IMG/VR virus record: IMGVR_UViG_3300044622_000496
Span: 1 to 40,416 of that record
Length of the DNA: 40,416 nt
Strand: one strand, 5' to 3'
Source of the DNA: a virus
In this document: piece after piece, positions 1 through 6,955 of the stretch
How the letters are laid out: the number at the start of each line of letters is the position of its first letter
Numbering within the stretch: the first letter of the stretch is position 1
The notes under the pieces: generated by a model
What the model was told of the DNA's origin: nothing
Database searches by the model: none
The model's input: the letters and a program-made list of their open reading frames with translations, nothing else
Made by a program: the position numbers and the translations under genes

Positions 1-143
1 CACAGGGGCATCGACAGCATCGGCAGCGAGGACAAACCTCGGCCTCGCTATCGGCACGGACGTGCAGGCCTTTGACGCGGGGCTGCTTTCGATTGCGGGC
101 CTGACCACGCTGGCAGATCGCAGCATCTACACGACGGCGTCTG
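1..143. repeat. Left copy of the terminal direct repeat (contig closure)
   Basis: Bases 1-143 match 40274-40416 at every position except 127 (C here, T at 40400). The reading frame of the tail-fibre gene runs unbroken through the join. The simplest reading is that the contig is a circular or circularly permuted genome of about 40,273 bp, opened by an assembler inside the tail-fibre gene. The single mismatch could be a population variant or an error. A second reading is that the two ends are two copies of a repeat module of a longer fibre gene, since that gene does carry internal repeats. Confidence 0.85.
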
Positions 144-1378
144 ATACGTACGCTGTCTATACGCTGACGGCTGCTGGCAGGGCGATCCTCGACGACGCTG
201 ACGCTACAGCGCAGCGCACGACGCTTGGGCTGGGCAACCTCGCAACGGTCACCGCCTCGGCCTTTGCCTTGACGATCCTCGACGACGCTGACGCAGCCGC
301 TGTTCGCACCACGATTGGAGCGGGCACGGGCGACATGCAGAAATCCGAGAACCTGTCGGGGCTCGCAAACTACACCACCGCGCGGAGCAATATGGGGCTG
401 GCCATTGGCACAAACGTACAAGCGTATGATGCCGGTTTGCAATCAATCGCTGGTCTGACCACTGCTGCTGACACGATGATCTACACGACGGCGTCTGATA
501 CGTACGCCACGGCGACCCTGACAGCTTTTGGCCGGTCTCTGATTGACGACGCCAACCAAGCCGCTGGCCAGACCACGCTGGGTTACACTGCTGCGGACGT
601 GCTGGCCAAGCTGATCACGGTGGACGGCGCGGGCTCAAACCTTGACGCGGACCTGCTGGACGGCGTGCAGGGGAGTTCTTACGCGCGTCTTGATCTGGCA
701 AACACTTTCGCCGGAACAACTACATCAGACGCCCGCGTAGGCATGCGCCGGGGCGGGAACAACTACGAGTGGGGCCATCCGACTGCTGCTTACGTAGCAA
801 CCCTCGGAGCCGAAGCCGGAAGCGGCGCGCCCTTCTGGCTGGTCGGCGGTGAGGCTGGCACGACCTCGAATACGTATCGCACGCGCGGTATTCTCGCAGC
901 GGGCGCGAGAGGAAATAATTTAGGAGGAATAATCTGGTTCACGTTGACGAACAGCAACGCTGACAACCAGTCGCCGACCGACCGGATGACGCTGCTTGCA
1001 TCGGGAGAACTTCAGCTCACGGACGTTGGCCCGACATCAACGCTCGCTGGCGGCACAAAAGCCGTCGTCCGTAACCGTCAGGACAGCTCCTATACGCTCG
1101 TGCTGGCAGACGCCGGTAAAAGCATTGTGGGCTACGGCAGCACTGCATCACAGACGTGGACTATCCCGGCTAACGGCTCGGTCGCCTACCCAATCGGCAC
1201 GAGCATAACCTTCATTAATTTGCGTTCCGTCTCGTGTTCGGTCGCCTGCACCACCGACACGATGTATCTCGCCGGAGCTGGCACGACAGGCACACGCACG
1301 CTCGCCTCTTATGGCTGGTGCACAGCGGTAAAAACCGACACGACCAACTGGATCATCGGCGGTACGGGCCTCACATGA
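2..1378 (+). CDS. Tail fibre protein, 3' part (continues from 40128)
   Basis: This is the main part of a phage receptor-binding tail fibre; the N-terminus lies at the other contig end, and joining the two gives about 507 residues. The frame is open from base 2, so an ATG at 62 would be only an internal methionine. The protein has Ala/Thr/Gly-rich repeats: the segment with SIAGLTT and YTTASDTYA occurs twice, and an ILDDADxxAxRTTxG motif occurs three times in variants. These are followed by an LDADLLDG motif often seen before fibre beta domains, then a beta-rich C-terminal domain with a Cys-containing tip. Repeats at DNA level (125-153 with 479-507; 183-204 with 273-294) suggest module duplication. 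The product would trimerise at the distal tail. Host target is not predictable. Confidence 0.85.
   Translation, partial: TGASTASAARTNLGLAIGTDVQAFDAGLLSIAGLTTLADRSIYTTASDTYAVYTLTAAGRAILDDADATAQRTTLGLGNLATVTASAFALTILDDADAAAVRTTIGAGTGDMQKSENLSGLANYTTARSNMGLAIGTNVQAYDAGLQSIAGLTTAADTMIYTTASDTYATATLTAFGRSLIDDANQAAGQTTLGYTAADVLAKLITVDGAGSNLDADLLDGVQGSSYARLDLANTFAGTTTSDARVGMRRGGNNYEWGHPTAAYVATLGAEAGSGAPFWLVGGEAGTTSNTYRTRGILAAGARGNNLGGIIWFTLTNSNADNQSPTDRMTLLASGELQLTDVGPTSTLAGGTKAVVRNRQDSSYTLVLADAGKSIVGYGSTASQTWTIPANGSVAYPIGTSITFINLRSVSCSVACTTDTMYLAGAGTTGTRTLASYGWCTAVKTDTTNWIIGGTGLT
125..507. repeat. Internal DNA repeats of the tail fibre gene
   Basis: A 29-base stretch at 125-153 recurs exactly at 479-507, and a 22-base stretch at 183-204 recurs at 273-294. 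Both encode repeated fibre motifs (YTTASDTYA and ILDDADA). The near-perfect DNA identity, against a more diverged background, points to recent duplication or gene conversion between modules, a usual way for fibres to change length. Confidence 0.75.
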
Positions 1379-1791
1379 CAGGCATCATGCAGGCCATTAT
1401 CGGGTCTCTCAGCGGCGACCGGATTACCCTGTCGGGCGTCGGCGTATCTTCGACCGGCACCGGAACACAGACAGCCACATACACGCTGGAAAGCGACGGC
1501 GATGTCATCACGGCCACAACGCCCGGCGGCTCGGTAGATGCGGGTGACTGGATCGTGCCTAAAGCGTCGGCGCCAAGCGATTACGAGGTACGCGCGACAC
1601 TTGTGTCGGGCACGTTGTCTACAGGCACCACCGGGTCATGGCTTGCTCTCAGCAGTAACCGAACCTGGACGCTGCAACAGGTCGTCGTCGGAACAGCCAC
1701 GCAAGTCACGTTGACCATTGAAATCCGCAAAGGCTCAGGCGTAGCCCTCGCCAGTGCTACCGTAACCCTCGACGCCCAACGCACATCATAG
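1375..1791 (+). CDS. Small beta-rich tail-associated protein
   Basis: This 138-residue protein begins at an ATG that overlaps the fibre stop (ATGA), so translation is probably coupled to the fibre gene. It is rich in Thr, Ser, Gly and Val with alternating strand patterns (TLTIEIRKGSG near the end) and has no membrane segment or catalytic motif that I recognise. Its place directly after the fibre suggests a virion role such as a fibre tip, a fibre chaperone or a second fibre-associated beta domain. A longer frame opening at 1234 would run through the fibre gene in a different frame and is rejected. Family unknown. Confidence 0.75.
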   Translation: MTGIMQAIIGSLSGDRITLSGVGVSSTGTGTQTATYTLESDGDVITATTPGGSVDAGDWIVPKASAPSDYEVRATLVSGTLSTGTTGSWLALSSNRTWTLQQVVVGTATQVTLTIEIRKGSGVALASATVTLDAQRTS

Positions 1792-1800
1792 GAGCTACCC

Positions 1801-2244
1801 ATGACCATCCCCACAGAAATCCTCGCGTTCGCGCGCGGCATGCGGACGTTTATGTCCGAAGCACGAGTTCATGCCGAAACGCTTACACGCATGAGCGAAC
1901 AGGCCAGCGGTGTCGAAGCGGTAGGACATGCCGCGCTCGCGTCAGAGCTGGAGCAGGTCGGCAAGGTGCTTGGCAATTACATGCCGCGCGTCATGAAACA
2001 CGTCGGCGAAATCACTCCGCCAACGGAGGAAACACCGCAGGCGGTGATCGACCTGATGCGCGAAAACGAACCGCACGGAGAAGCACGAGAGCGTCTGTGG
2101 GCGCTGTTCCGCGAGGCGCAAAGCCTGATTGCGGACAACGGCCAGAACCTGCCAATGCCTACGTCCGAACATTACATGCTCTTCGCCCGCCTGTATCCGC
2201 ACCTCGGATGGCTGGCACGTTCGGGCGCCGTCGAAATCATCTAA
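1801..2244 (+). CDS. Hypothetical protein, mostly helical
   Basis: A 147-residue protein starting at an ATG preceded by a good ribosome site (GGAGC at about 1792). The sequence looks all-helical and rich in Glu, Ala, Met and Arg; no Cys, no membrane segment and no signal peptide. It lies between the fibre genes and two membrane protein genes in the same operon. I do not recognise the family, and nothing in the sequence fixes a function. Confidence 0.75.
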   Translation: MTIPTEILAFARGMRTFMSEARVHAETLTRMSEQASGVEAVGHAALASELEQVGKVLGNYMPRVMKHVGEITPPTEETPQAVIDLMRENEPHGEARERLWALFREAQSLIADNGQNLPMPTSEHYMLFARLYPHLGWLARSGAVEII

Positions 2245-2259
2245 CCTGCGGGGGCGGGC

Positions 2260-2625
2260 ATGGCAGATGAATATCACCGCGTCTTCGTCCGCATGGACGG
2301 AGAGGAGAAACACATCCTGATCCATACCACCGATCTGAAACACGGGCTTCAATCCATGTGGCTGAGCGACATGGATAAAGGCTGGACGCTGCTCGAAAGC
2401 CGCCTGCCTGCCTTGATGGCGGCGGCGATGGAGCGTCACGAGAGCGACAAGGCGAGGGCATTGGCGCAGGCCACGGCTGAATACCTTGAGCGAAACCCTC
2501 CGGCCCCGGTTAATCCGCTCAAGGATTTTATTGCTCGCAACTATGTCTGGGTGGCTGTCATCGTCATGCTCGTGATGGTATTGCGCCCCGATCTGGTGAA
2601 ACATGTCGGCATGTTTCTGTTCTAG
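2260..2625 (+). CDS. Hypothetical protein with one C-terminal membrane anchor
   Basis: A 121-residue protein. Residues 1-80 look soluble and partly helical; a short linker with prolines follows, then one hydrophobic stretch at about residues 94-107 (WVAVIVMLVMVL). The topology is that of a tail-anchored or single-span protein. It is followed after 9 bases by another membrane protein gene and then the lysozyme, so it may help control lysis or stay in the host membrane for exclusion. A holin role is possible but not shown: holins usually carry their spans nearer the N-terminus. Confidence 0.7.
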   Translation: MADEYHRVFVRMDGEEKHILIHTTDLKHGLQSMWLSDMDKGWTLLESRLPALMAAAMERHESDKARALAQATAEYLERNPPAPVNPLKDFIARNYVWVAVIVMLVMVLRPDLVKHVGMFLF

Positions 2626-2634
2626 GGGCTGATC

Positions 2635-4044
2635 ATGTCATTGCCATTTCTAAGGGCTGAGAGCGAGGAAACCGCTACTCAGGCGGCGGCGTTTATTGCC
2701 GTGTGCATCATCACGCTGGGCCTTGCGACCATGAACGTCATGGGCGTTCTGGCAGGCTCGCAGGGCTCGTCCGTGGGACAGTGGGTGATCCGCATCTCGC
2801 TTGCGGTCATTGTGTGCGGAGCAGAACTGCTCGGCGCGGTGATACTGGTGCGCGTCATGCTCGCACCGAACCGGCTCCGCAAGATTGTCGGTTCACTGAT
2901 TTTCCTCGGGGTGGCGTGGGCGTGCATTCAAAACGGCAAGCGCGCCGTGCATCTGATCTACCCGGAATTCTCTGAAAGCAGCGCCCTTCTGGAGGCGAAG
3001 GCGGGCATTGCCGGAGAGGAAGCCGCCCTCGTGTCCGAAGCGCGCGGCAAGGCGATTGACGCCACGCCGGAAGAGCTGGCGCGTGTACGGGAAGGCATCG
3101 CCGCGCTGAAGGCCGAACAGCAGCTGATGGCGTCTCAGTCGCCGGAGAAAATCAAAGAGGCGCAGAGCCTGCTGATCGCGCAGGGCAAATATTTTGGTCA
3201 GGTGGACGGCATACGACGTGAACTGACGGAAGCCGCAATGCGTTCGCGCGGCGAGGAGATTGCGCGTGAGCTGACGAACCTCGGCCTGCGCGAAGAAGCC
3301 CTTGCGGCTGGCGCAGTGACGGCAGCGGCAGGTGTAGCGGCGGGCATCAATCCAGCGGTCACACAGGCCGATCTGGCAGACCGGGCACGTAAGGCGCGCG
3401 AGGCAACGATCTGGCTGGAGATTATGCTCTGGGTTTTCGAGGCGGCGCGCTCGTTTGGCCTGTGGGCACTTGTGACGACGATTACCGCGAGGCGCAGGGC
3501 GCAACCTTCTGAGAGCCTGTCTGATGACCTGCCCGCCGGTCACGCGCGCTGGGAGGGGCCTGAGAGCGAGCTGGAGGCTATGCTCGACGCGATGCGCGTG
3601 CATGAAAACATCAAGGCTGGCGCCAAGAAGGGCGCGACGACGAGGCGGCGCGGCAACAAGATTGAGGCTTCGAATAGCTACTACCGGGACAAAATTGCTG
3701 ACTGGATGACGGATCATAACCGGGGTGTGCCGACGGTCACGATTGCGACCGGGGCTGGCATGACGGTCGCTCAGATGCGGACAACGTACGGCCCGCACAT
3801 GACGGTCGAGGAGCACGACGCGCTGTTTTTCTCGGACATACTGGCCGATCTGGACGCCATGTCTGACACGCCCGAAACCGAACCGGCGCCGGTTGCAGAA
3901 ACTCCCGAACCGGACAACACTCCGCCTGCGGAGGATGCACCGCCGGAGGCGCTGAAGAACGGCGCGCTGGCGATCTGGAAAGAAGCACCGCCGCCCGTTG
4001 TGGGCGACGAGGATGAAGGGGCAAAACGTGACGGGCTGGTTTGA
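2635..4044 (+). CDS. Large membrane protein with coiled coil and C-terminal cytosolic domain
   Basis: A 469-residue protein. Hydrophobic segments lie at about residues 17-40, 48-77 and 84-101; a long Glu/Ala/Lys-rich helical region follows (about 110-250), then a fourth span at about 262-285. The tail of about 180 residues includes a segment with SYYRDKIADWM and TIATGAGMTVAQMRTTYG that could form a helix-turn-helix, and ends in a Pro/Glu-rich stretch. The soluble helical region between spans is unusual for a phage lysis gene. It overlaps the lysozyme start by 17 bases. Possible roles are holin or antiholin partner, or superinfection exclusion; none is demonstrated. I do not recognise the family. 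Confidence 0.75.
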   Translation: MSLPFLRAESEETATQAAAFIAVCIITLGLATMNVMGVLAGSQGSSVGQWVIRISLAVIVCGAELLGAVILVRVMLAPNRLRKIVGSLIFLGVAWACIQNGKRAVHLIYPEFSESSALLEAKAGIAGEEAALVSEARGKAIDATPEELARVREGIAALKAEQQLMASQSPEKIKEAQSLLIAQGKYFGQVDGIRRELTEAAMRSRGEEIARELTNLGLREEALAAGAVTAAAGVAAGINPAVTQADLADRARKAREATIWLEIMLWVFEAARSFGLWALVTTITARRRAQPSESLSDDLPAGHARWEGPESELEAMLDAMRVHENIKAGAKKGATTRRRGNKIEASNSYYRDKIADWMTDHNRGVPTVTIATGAGMTVAQMRTTYGPHMTVEEHDALFFSDILADLDAMSDTPETEPAPVAETPEPDNTPPAEDAPPEALKNGALAIWKEAPPPVVGDEDEGAKRDGLV

Positions 4045-5002
4045 GACATCGCAGGCAGGCATCGATCTGATTAAACGGTTCGAAGGGTGCGAAAAGCGCC
4101 TGCCGAACGGCTTCCTCGCAGCGTACAAAAAGGCGGGCGATCCGTGGACAATCGGATGGGGGCAGACCGGGCGGATGCCGGACGGACGCCCGGTGGTGGA
4201 CGGACTGATTGTTTCGCAGGAGGAGGCCGACGCCGCTCTGCTGTGGTTCGTCCGCAATGTTGTGGACCCGCTGACCAGAAAGCATTTCAATGCCCAGACG
4301 CAGGCAGAATTCGACGCGCTGGCAAGCTGGGTTTACAATCTCGATCACGGCAAGCTGGAAGCAGGCAGATATTCGCTGCCGCAGCTGATCAACATCCGGG
4401 ACCGGGACATTGACGCGGTCATTGCCAAATGGGTGCAGTACGTCAACCCGGGTACGATATTCGAGCAAGGGCTCTACAGGCGCCGTCTGGCGGAGGTTTG
4501 CCTGTTTTTCGGCCTGCCGTGGCATTTTGCGCTGAGCGCCGTCCTGCGACGCTCTGGGGGCGTTATCGTGGACAGGACGGACCCGTGGTACGTGCTCGAA
4601 ATGGCAGAGGCAGCTGTGCCGGTCTACAGCGAGCCTGATCCGCCAAAACCTGCCGCGCCCGTCATCCCGGTCGAGGTGGCTCCGCTGCCGCCGGTCGCTC
4701 CCAAGGTGGACACGGCCCTGCCGCCAAAAAAAATGGAGGACAGCGACACGCACAGGGGACTGTCGAAAGCCGAAAGCGGCAAGGAGACCGCCATCGTCGG
4801 CGGCGTGCTGACAGGGCTTGGTGCAATGCTCCCGAATATTCAGGCGATCACGTCTTACCTCTCGCAATTCGACAGCGGCACGATCCTCGCCGCGCTCAGC
4901 GTGATCGGCGTCGGCGTTGTCGGCGTGGGTGCATGGCGCTGGTGGCGCGGTCGGATCATTGCCTACGAGGCGCGCCAGACCTCGACGCAGGCGAAAGTCT
5001 GA
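4028..5002 (+). CDS. Phage lysozyme (GH24-like endolysin) with C-terminal membrane segments
   Basis: The endolysin, which would cut the glycan strands of peptidoglycan. With the GTG start at 4028 (AAGGGGC just upstream) the protein has 324 residues; in-frame ATGs at 3998 and 4013 are alternatives. Residues 10-50 hold the GH24 signature: IKRFEG with the catalytic Glu at 19, and DPWTIGWGQTG with the catalytic Thr at 41. The position that carries Asp or Cys in T4-type lysozymes (two residues after the conserved Tyr) is Lys here (AYKKAGDPWT), which is odd. After a Pro-rich linker (about 200-240) come two hydrophobic segments (about 254-275 and 285-306), so the enzyme may be membrane-tethered at its C-terminus. 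No N-terminal signal-anchor is seen. Confidence 0.85.
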   Translation: MTGWFETSQAGIDLIKRFEGCEKRLPNGFLAAYKKAGDPWTIGWGQTGRMPDGRPVVDGLIVSQEEADAALLWFVRNVVDPLTRKHFNAQTQAEFDALASWVYNLDHGKLEAGRYSLPQLINIRDRDIDAVIAKWVQYVNPGTIFEQGLYRRRLAEVCLFFGLPWHFALSAVLRRSGGVIVDRTDPWYVLEMAEAAVPVYSEPDPPKPAAPVIPVEVAPLPPVAPKVDTALPPKKMEDSDTHRGLSKAESGKETAIVGGVLTGLGAMLPNIQAITSYLSQFDSGTILAALSVIGVGVVGVGAWRWWRGRIIAYEARQTSTQAKV

Positions 5003-5355
5003 TGCCCCAGAACAGCCCATATCGCAGAACCGTGGGGAAGCCTCGACCCGACACGGTGCGGGCTGACGGCTCGCTGAAAGGGCGCGGCTATCTCGGCCCG
5101 CTCAAAAACGCAGCAGGCCAGAGCATGACCGAGTACAGCATCGGCGTAGGCATCGACGGCCAAGAGACGGAAATCCCGACAATGGTCCCGACGCTGGCGC
5201 CCGGTGAAATCGAATACCTGCTCCAGATGCAGGACGGCATGCAGGTGCCGCAGGGCATCCAGCAGAAGGCGGTGGATCACGCGCTGATGCGGATGCGGCA
5301 GGGCTTGTCGCCGTTTCACGACAGCGGCCCAAATCACACAATAAGGCGATACTGA
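5002..5355 (+). CDS. Small protein with a conserved phage GxLGPLK/EIPTMVPT domain
   Basis: A 117-residue protein starting at an ATG overlapping the lysozyme stop (TGATG). Residues 20-110 hold a pattern I have seen in many phage proteins: DGSLKGRGYLGPLKN, a TEYSIGVGIDGQE strand and EIPTMVPTLAPGEIEYLL, then helices. Databases usually leave this domain unnamed; in other phages it also occurs inside larger virion proteins. Near the start it carries RRTVGKPR (residues 8-15), a motif repeated in two other proteins of this genome (39864-40106 and 34213-39819). A virion or ejection-linked role is therefore plausible. Confidence 0.75.
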   Translation: MPQNSPYRRTVGKPRPDTVRADGSLKGRGYLGPLKNAAGQSMTEYSIGVGIDGQETEIPTMVPTLAPGEIEYLLQMQDGMQVPQGIQQKAVDHALMRMRQGLSPFHDSGPNHTIRRY

Positions 5356-5669
5356 TGCCCCCCCCTTTTTATGCTTTTTGGTTGTGGCTCAAGGCAAACC
5401 CGGCGGCGCAGTGGGCGGCGGGGATTGGCGCAGCCTACGTGCTTTTCCGCATCTGGCTTGCCCGTAAGATCGGCGCTGCCCGGCAAGAGGCAGCAACCGA
5501 AGCCCGTGAAGAAGTCATCCAGCAAATAGAGGAACAGACCGACGATGCCATCCAACGTGTTGAAGACGAGCGTGCTGCTACTCGCGCTCTCAATGAGCAG
5601 CAGCTGCTCGACCTCGCCGCCAAAAGTCCGCACAACAGAGGCCGCCTGCGAGATACTGCGCCCGATTGA
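5355..5669 (+). CDS. Rz-like inner membrane spanin subunit (i-spanin)
   Basis: A 104-residue protein with one N-terminal hydrophobic anchor (about residues 17-35, AAQWAAGIGAAYVLF) followed by a long charged coiled-coil region (about 40-95). This is the layout of an i-spanin, which sits in the inner membrane and spans the periplasm to disrupt the outer membrane at the last step of lysis. Strong support comes from the gene nested near its 3' end in another frame, which encodes a small lipoprotein. ATGA overlap with the preceding gene. Confidence 0.85.
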   Translation: MPPPFYAFWLWLKANPAAQWAAGIGAAYVLFRIWLARKIGAARQEAATEAREEVIQQIEEQTDDAIQRVEDERAATRALNEQQLLDLAAKSPHNRGRLRDTAPD

Positions 5670-5790
5670 CTTCTATTTGTGCCGCGACGGCCTGCCGGAA
5701 AACGAACGCAATGAATGCGACACAGAGCGCACTGTGCTGGCCGTGGACGCCTTCAACCGTGATCTGGCTGCGTTATGCCCGCCCGCATAA
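5545..5790 (+). CDS. Rz1-like outer membrane lipoprotein spanin (o-spanin)
   Basis: An 81-residue protein beginning inside the Rz-like gene in a different frame and running 121 bases past it. It has a Lys at residue 7, a hydrophobic core (SVLLLALSM) and Cys at 21, the likely lipid-modified residue. The residues before Cys are Ser-Ser-Ser rather than the usual Leu-x-Gly/Ala, so the lipobox is atypical. The mature part has three or four more Cys (AACEI, YLCRDG, NECD, ALCPP), which could form disulfides. Embedded or overlapping i-spanin and o-spanin pairs are a hallmark of Gram-negative phages, so the host is Gram-negative. Confidence 0.8.
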   Translation: MPSNVLKTSVLLLALSMSSSCSTSPPKVRTTEAACEILRPIDFYLCRDGLPENERNECDTERTVLAVDAFNRDLAALCPPA

Positions 5791-6164
5791 CCCGGTCTGC
5801 ACGGCCCGCCCAGAGCCCGCACAAGCCGGGTTTCCCGATCCGCAAGCCTTCACTGGTCACGGCGGCTGATGCTGCGACGGTCGCGCCGATCAACGCAGGC
5901 CGCGTCAGGGCGCACTACGTGGGCCGGTTCGGCTATCACGCGATCTGGTGGGCGCAAAAGGTAGCGTTTTCCGCGCTGCTGCTGACGGCGATCTGGGGGG
6001 GGTTCGCGATCCACCGGACGCTCGCGCTGGCAGAGGTGGGCGAACTGACCTGCTCGGACACCTCAAGCCTGATGTGGGTGCGCGATACCCCAGACAGCAA
6101 TGTGCCGGTCCTCAATGACGAAGTGATGCTGCGATGCGCAAGGGCCTACCGCCCCTTTGAATAG
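5775..6164 (+). CDS. Hypothetical membrane protein, last gene of the lysis operon
   Basis: A 129-residue protein overlapping the o-spanin gene by 16 bases. A basic N-terminal stretch (residues 1-50) precedes one hydrophobic span at about residues 60-80 (VAFSALLLTAIWGGFAI). The C-terminal region has two Cys (LTCSD, MLRCAR) and would lie in the periplasm by the positive-inside rule. It ends three bases before the terminator hairpin. A part in lysis is suggested only by location. An ATG at 5775 is the first in frame after the overlap. Confidence 0.65.
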   Translation: MPARITRSARPAQSPHKPGFPIRKPSLVTAADAATVAPINAGRVRAHYVGRFGYHAIWWAQKVAFSALLLTAIWGGFAIHRTLALAEVGELTCSDTSSLMWVRDTPDSNVPVLNDEVMLRCARAYRPFE

Positions 6165-6166
6165 AC

Positions 6167-6200
6167 AAGCCCCGCCGGAGCGATCCAGCGGGGCTTTTCA
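6167..6200 (+). terminator. Rho-independent terminator after the lysis operon
   Basis: AAGCCCCGC (6167-6175) pairs perfectly with GCGGGGCTT (6188-6196) around a 12-base loop and is followed by TTCATTT. It lies just after the stop at 6164 and before the oppositely oriented gene ending at 6228, so it ends the long rightward late transcript and separates it from the leftward early genes. Confidence 0.85.
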
Positions 6201-6227
6201 TTTGGGGGTAGTAACTTCGCGAAGTTC

Positions 6228-6368
6228 TTACCCTTGACCTGTCGCTAATTTCTTCAGGCGATAATAGGCGCTGGTCCTGGGGCCTCCGCCCTGATCCCAA
6301 CGCCGGAGCAGATCGGCGGCCTGCTCCGGCGTGAACGGGATTGGCGGGGTCGGATTGTGATTGGTCAT
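6228..6368 (-). CDS. Small protein, 46 residues
   Basis: Read leftward from an ATG at 6368, with AAAGGAAAC as a good ribosome site just upstream; a frame extending to 6434 exists but has no such site. The protein begins with a Pro-rich stretch (PTPPIPFTPEQAADLL) and ends in a basic helix (YYRLKKLATG). The pattern PFTPEQAADLLRRW resembles a short helical DNA- or protein-binding motif, but I cannot name a family. It is the last gene of the leftward early operon. Confidence 0.6.
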   Translation of the reverse strand: MTNHNPTPPIPFTPEQAADLLRRWDQGGGPRTSAYYRLKKLATGQG

Positions 6369-6403
6369 GGTTCGTTTCCTTTCAATGCGGCAGGGCTGGT
6401 CAG

Positions 6404-6643
6404 TTAGAAGGGGATTTGATCCCATGACGGGCAATCGATTTTTGGCTCGCCATCGTATGCGTCGTCTTCGTCTTCCGGGTGGCGCTGCGGCGGACCCGCG
6501 TAATGCGGATTACGATACCAGACGTCACGGTCGCTTAGTATCCAGGCGTGATCCGCAAGAGCAGCGCCTTTATCGTAAGTGACGTAGCGATCAATCTCTG
6601 CGTCAGAAGCGTAGGTGAAACCTTCGTCGTCGGGGTGGATCAT
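6404..6643 (-). CDS. Small acidic protein, 79 residues
   Basis: Starts at an ATG at 6643 with GAGGAAAC six bases upstream; the longer frame to 6751 would read through the operator region and is not needed. The protein is acidic and rich in Asp, Tyr and Trp (DDEGFTYASDAEIDRY, HAWILSDRDVWYRNP). No membrane span and no known domain. It is the first leftward gene from the divergent control region 6644-6775, so it is probably expressed early and may be a DNA mimic or host-takeover protein; that is a guess from charge and place only. Confidence 0.65.
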   Translation of the reverse strand: MIHPDDEGFTYASDAEIDRYVTYDKGAALADHAWILSDRDVWYRNPHYAGPPQRHPEDEDDAYDGEPKIDCPSWDQIPF

Positions 6644-6775
6644 TGTGTGTTTCCTCTGTTGAGAACTAATATCTAGGATATCCGAGACAGCATGTAAACC
6701 CCGAAAAACAGAAAAGGATGCATTGCTCTCTAGGATATCCAATGCTAGCAAATCGGCCTATTCTGGAGACCGACC
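6644..6775. promoter_or_regulatory. Divergent control region with two identical 12-base operator candidates
   Basis: Between the leftward gene at 6643 and the rightward repressor gene at 6776. TCTAGGATATCC occurs exactly at 6672-6683 and 6729-6740, 57 bases apart; its last eight bases (GGATATCC) form a perfect palindrome. The region is AT-richer than its surroundings. On the minus strand TTTACA (6698-6693) is a fair -35 box, and the first palindrome falls in the spacer after it. These are good candidates for binding by the ribbon-helix-helix protein encoded next to them. Confidence 0.6.
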
Positions 6776-6955
6776 ATGCGAAAAACGTCTGAGGCGCAGC
6801 TGCGCGCTGTCCGTAAATACGATGCTACGAGGCCGAAGCGGCCTGTCAGTTTTCGTCTGGACGAGGACGAGATGGCCCAGCTCGACCGGGCGCGCGGAGA
6901 GCGGTCTCGCGCAGATTACGCGCTAAGCCTCGTCCTCGACGCTGTCAGGCGCTGA
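6776..6955 (+). CDS. Ribbon-helix-helix (Arc/CopG-like) transcription repressor
   Basis: A 59-residue protein starting at ATG 6776 with GGAG at 6765. After a basic N-terminus, residues 23-30 (RPVSFRLD) form the expected beta strand, then helix A (EDEMAQLDRAR) and helix B (SRADYALSLVLDAVRR), the layout of RHH repressors, which dimerise and put the strand in the DNA major groove. It lies next to two identical palindromic sites (6672-6683 and 6729-6740) and probably represses itself and the leftward gene at 6404-6643. Its last 33 bases overlap the end of the convergent gene 6923-7405. Confidence 0.7.
   Translation: MRKTSEAQLRAVRKYDATRPKRPVSFRLDEDEMAQLDRARGERSRADYALSLVLDAVRR

Noticed and set aside
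2893-4290. Long minus-strand open frame of 465 codons opposite the membrane protein gene
   Set aside because: It runs antisense to two well supported genes, has an Arg/His/Cys-heavy composition typical of antisense GC-rich frames, and no ribosome site.
3737-5020. Minus-strand open frame of 427 codons opposite the lysozyme
   Set aside because: Antisense shadow of the lysozyme and its neighbour; no protein-like hydrophobic pattern or start signal.
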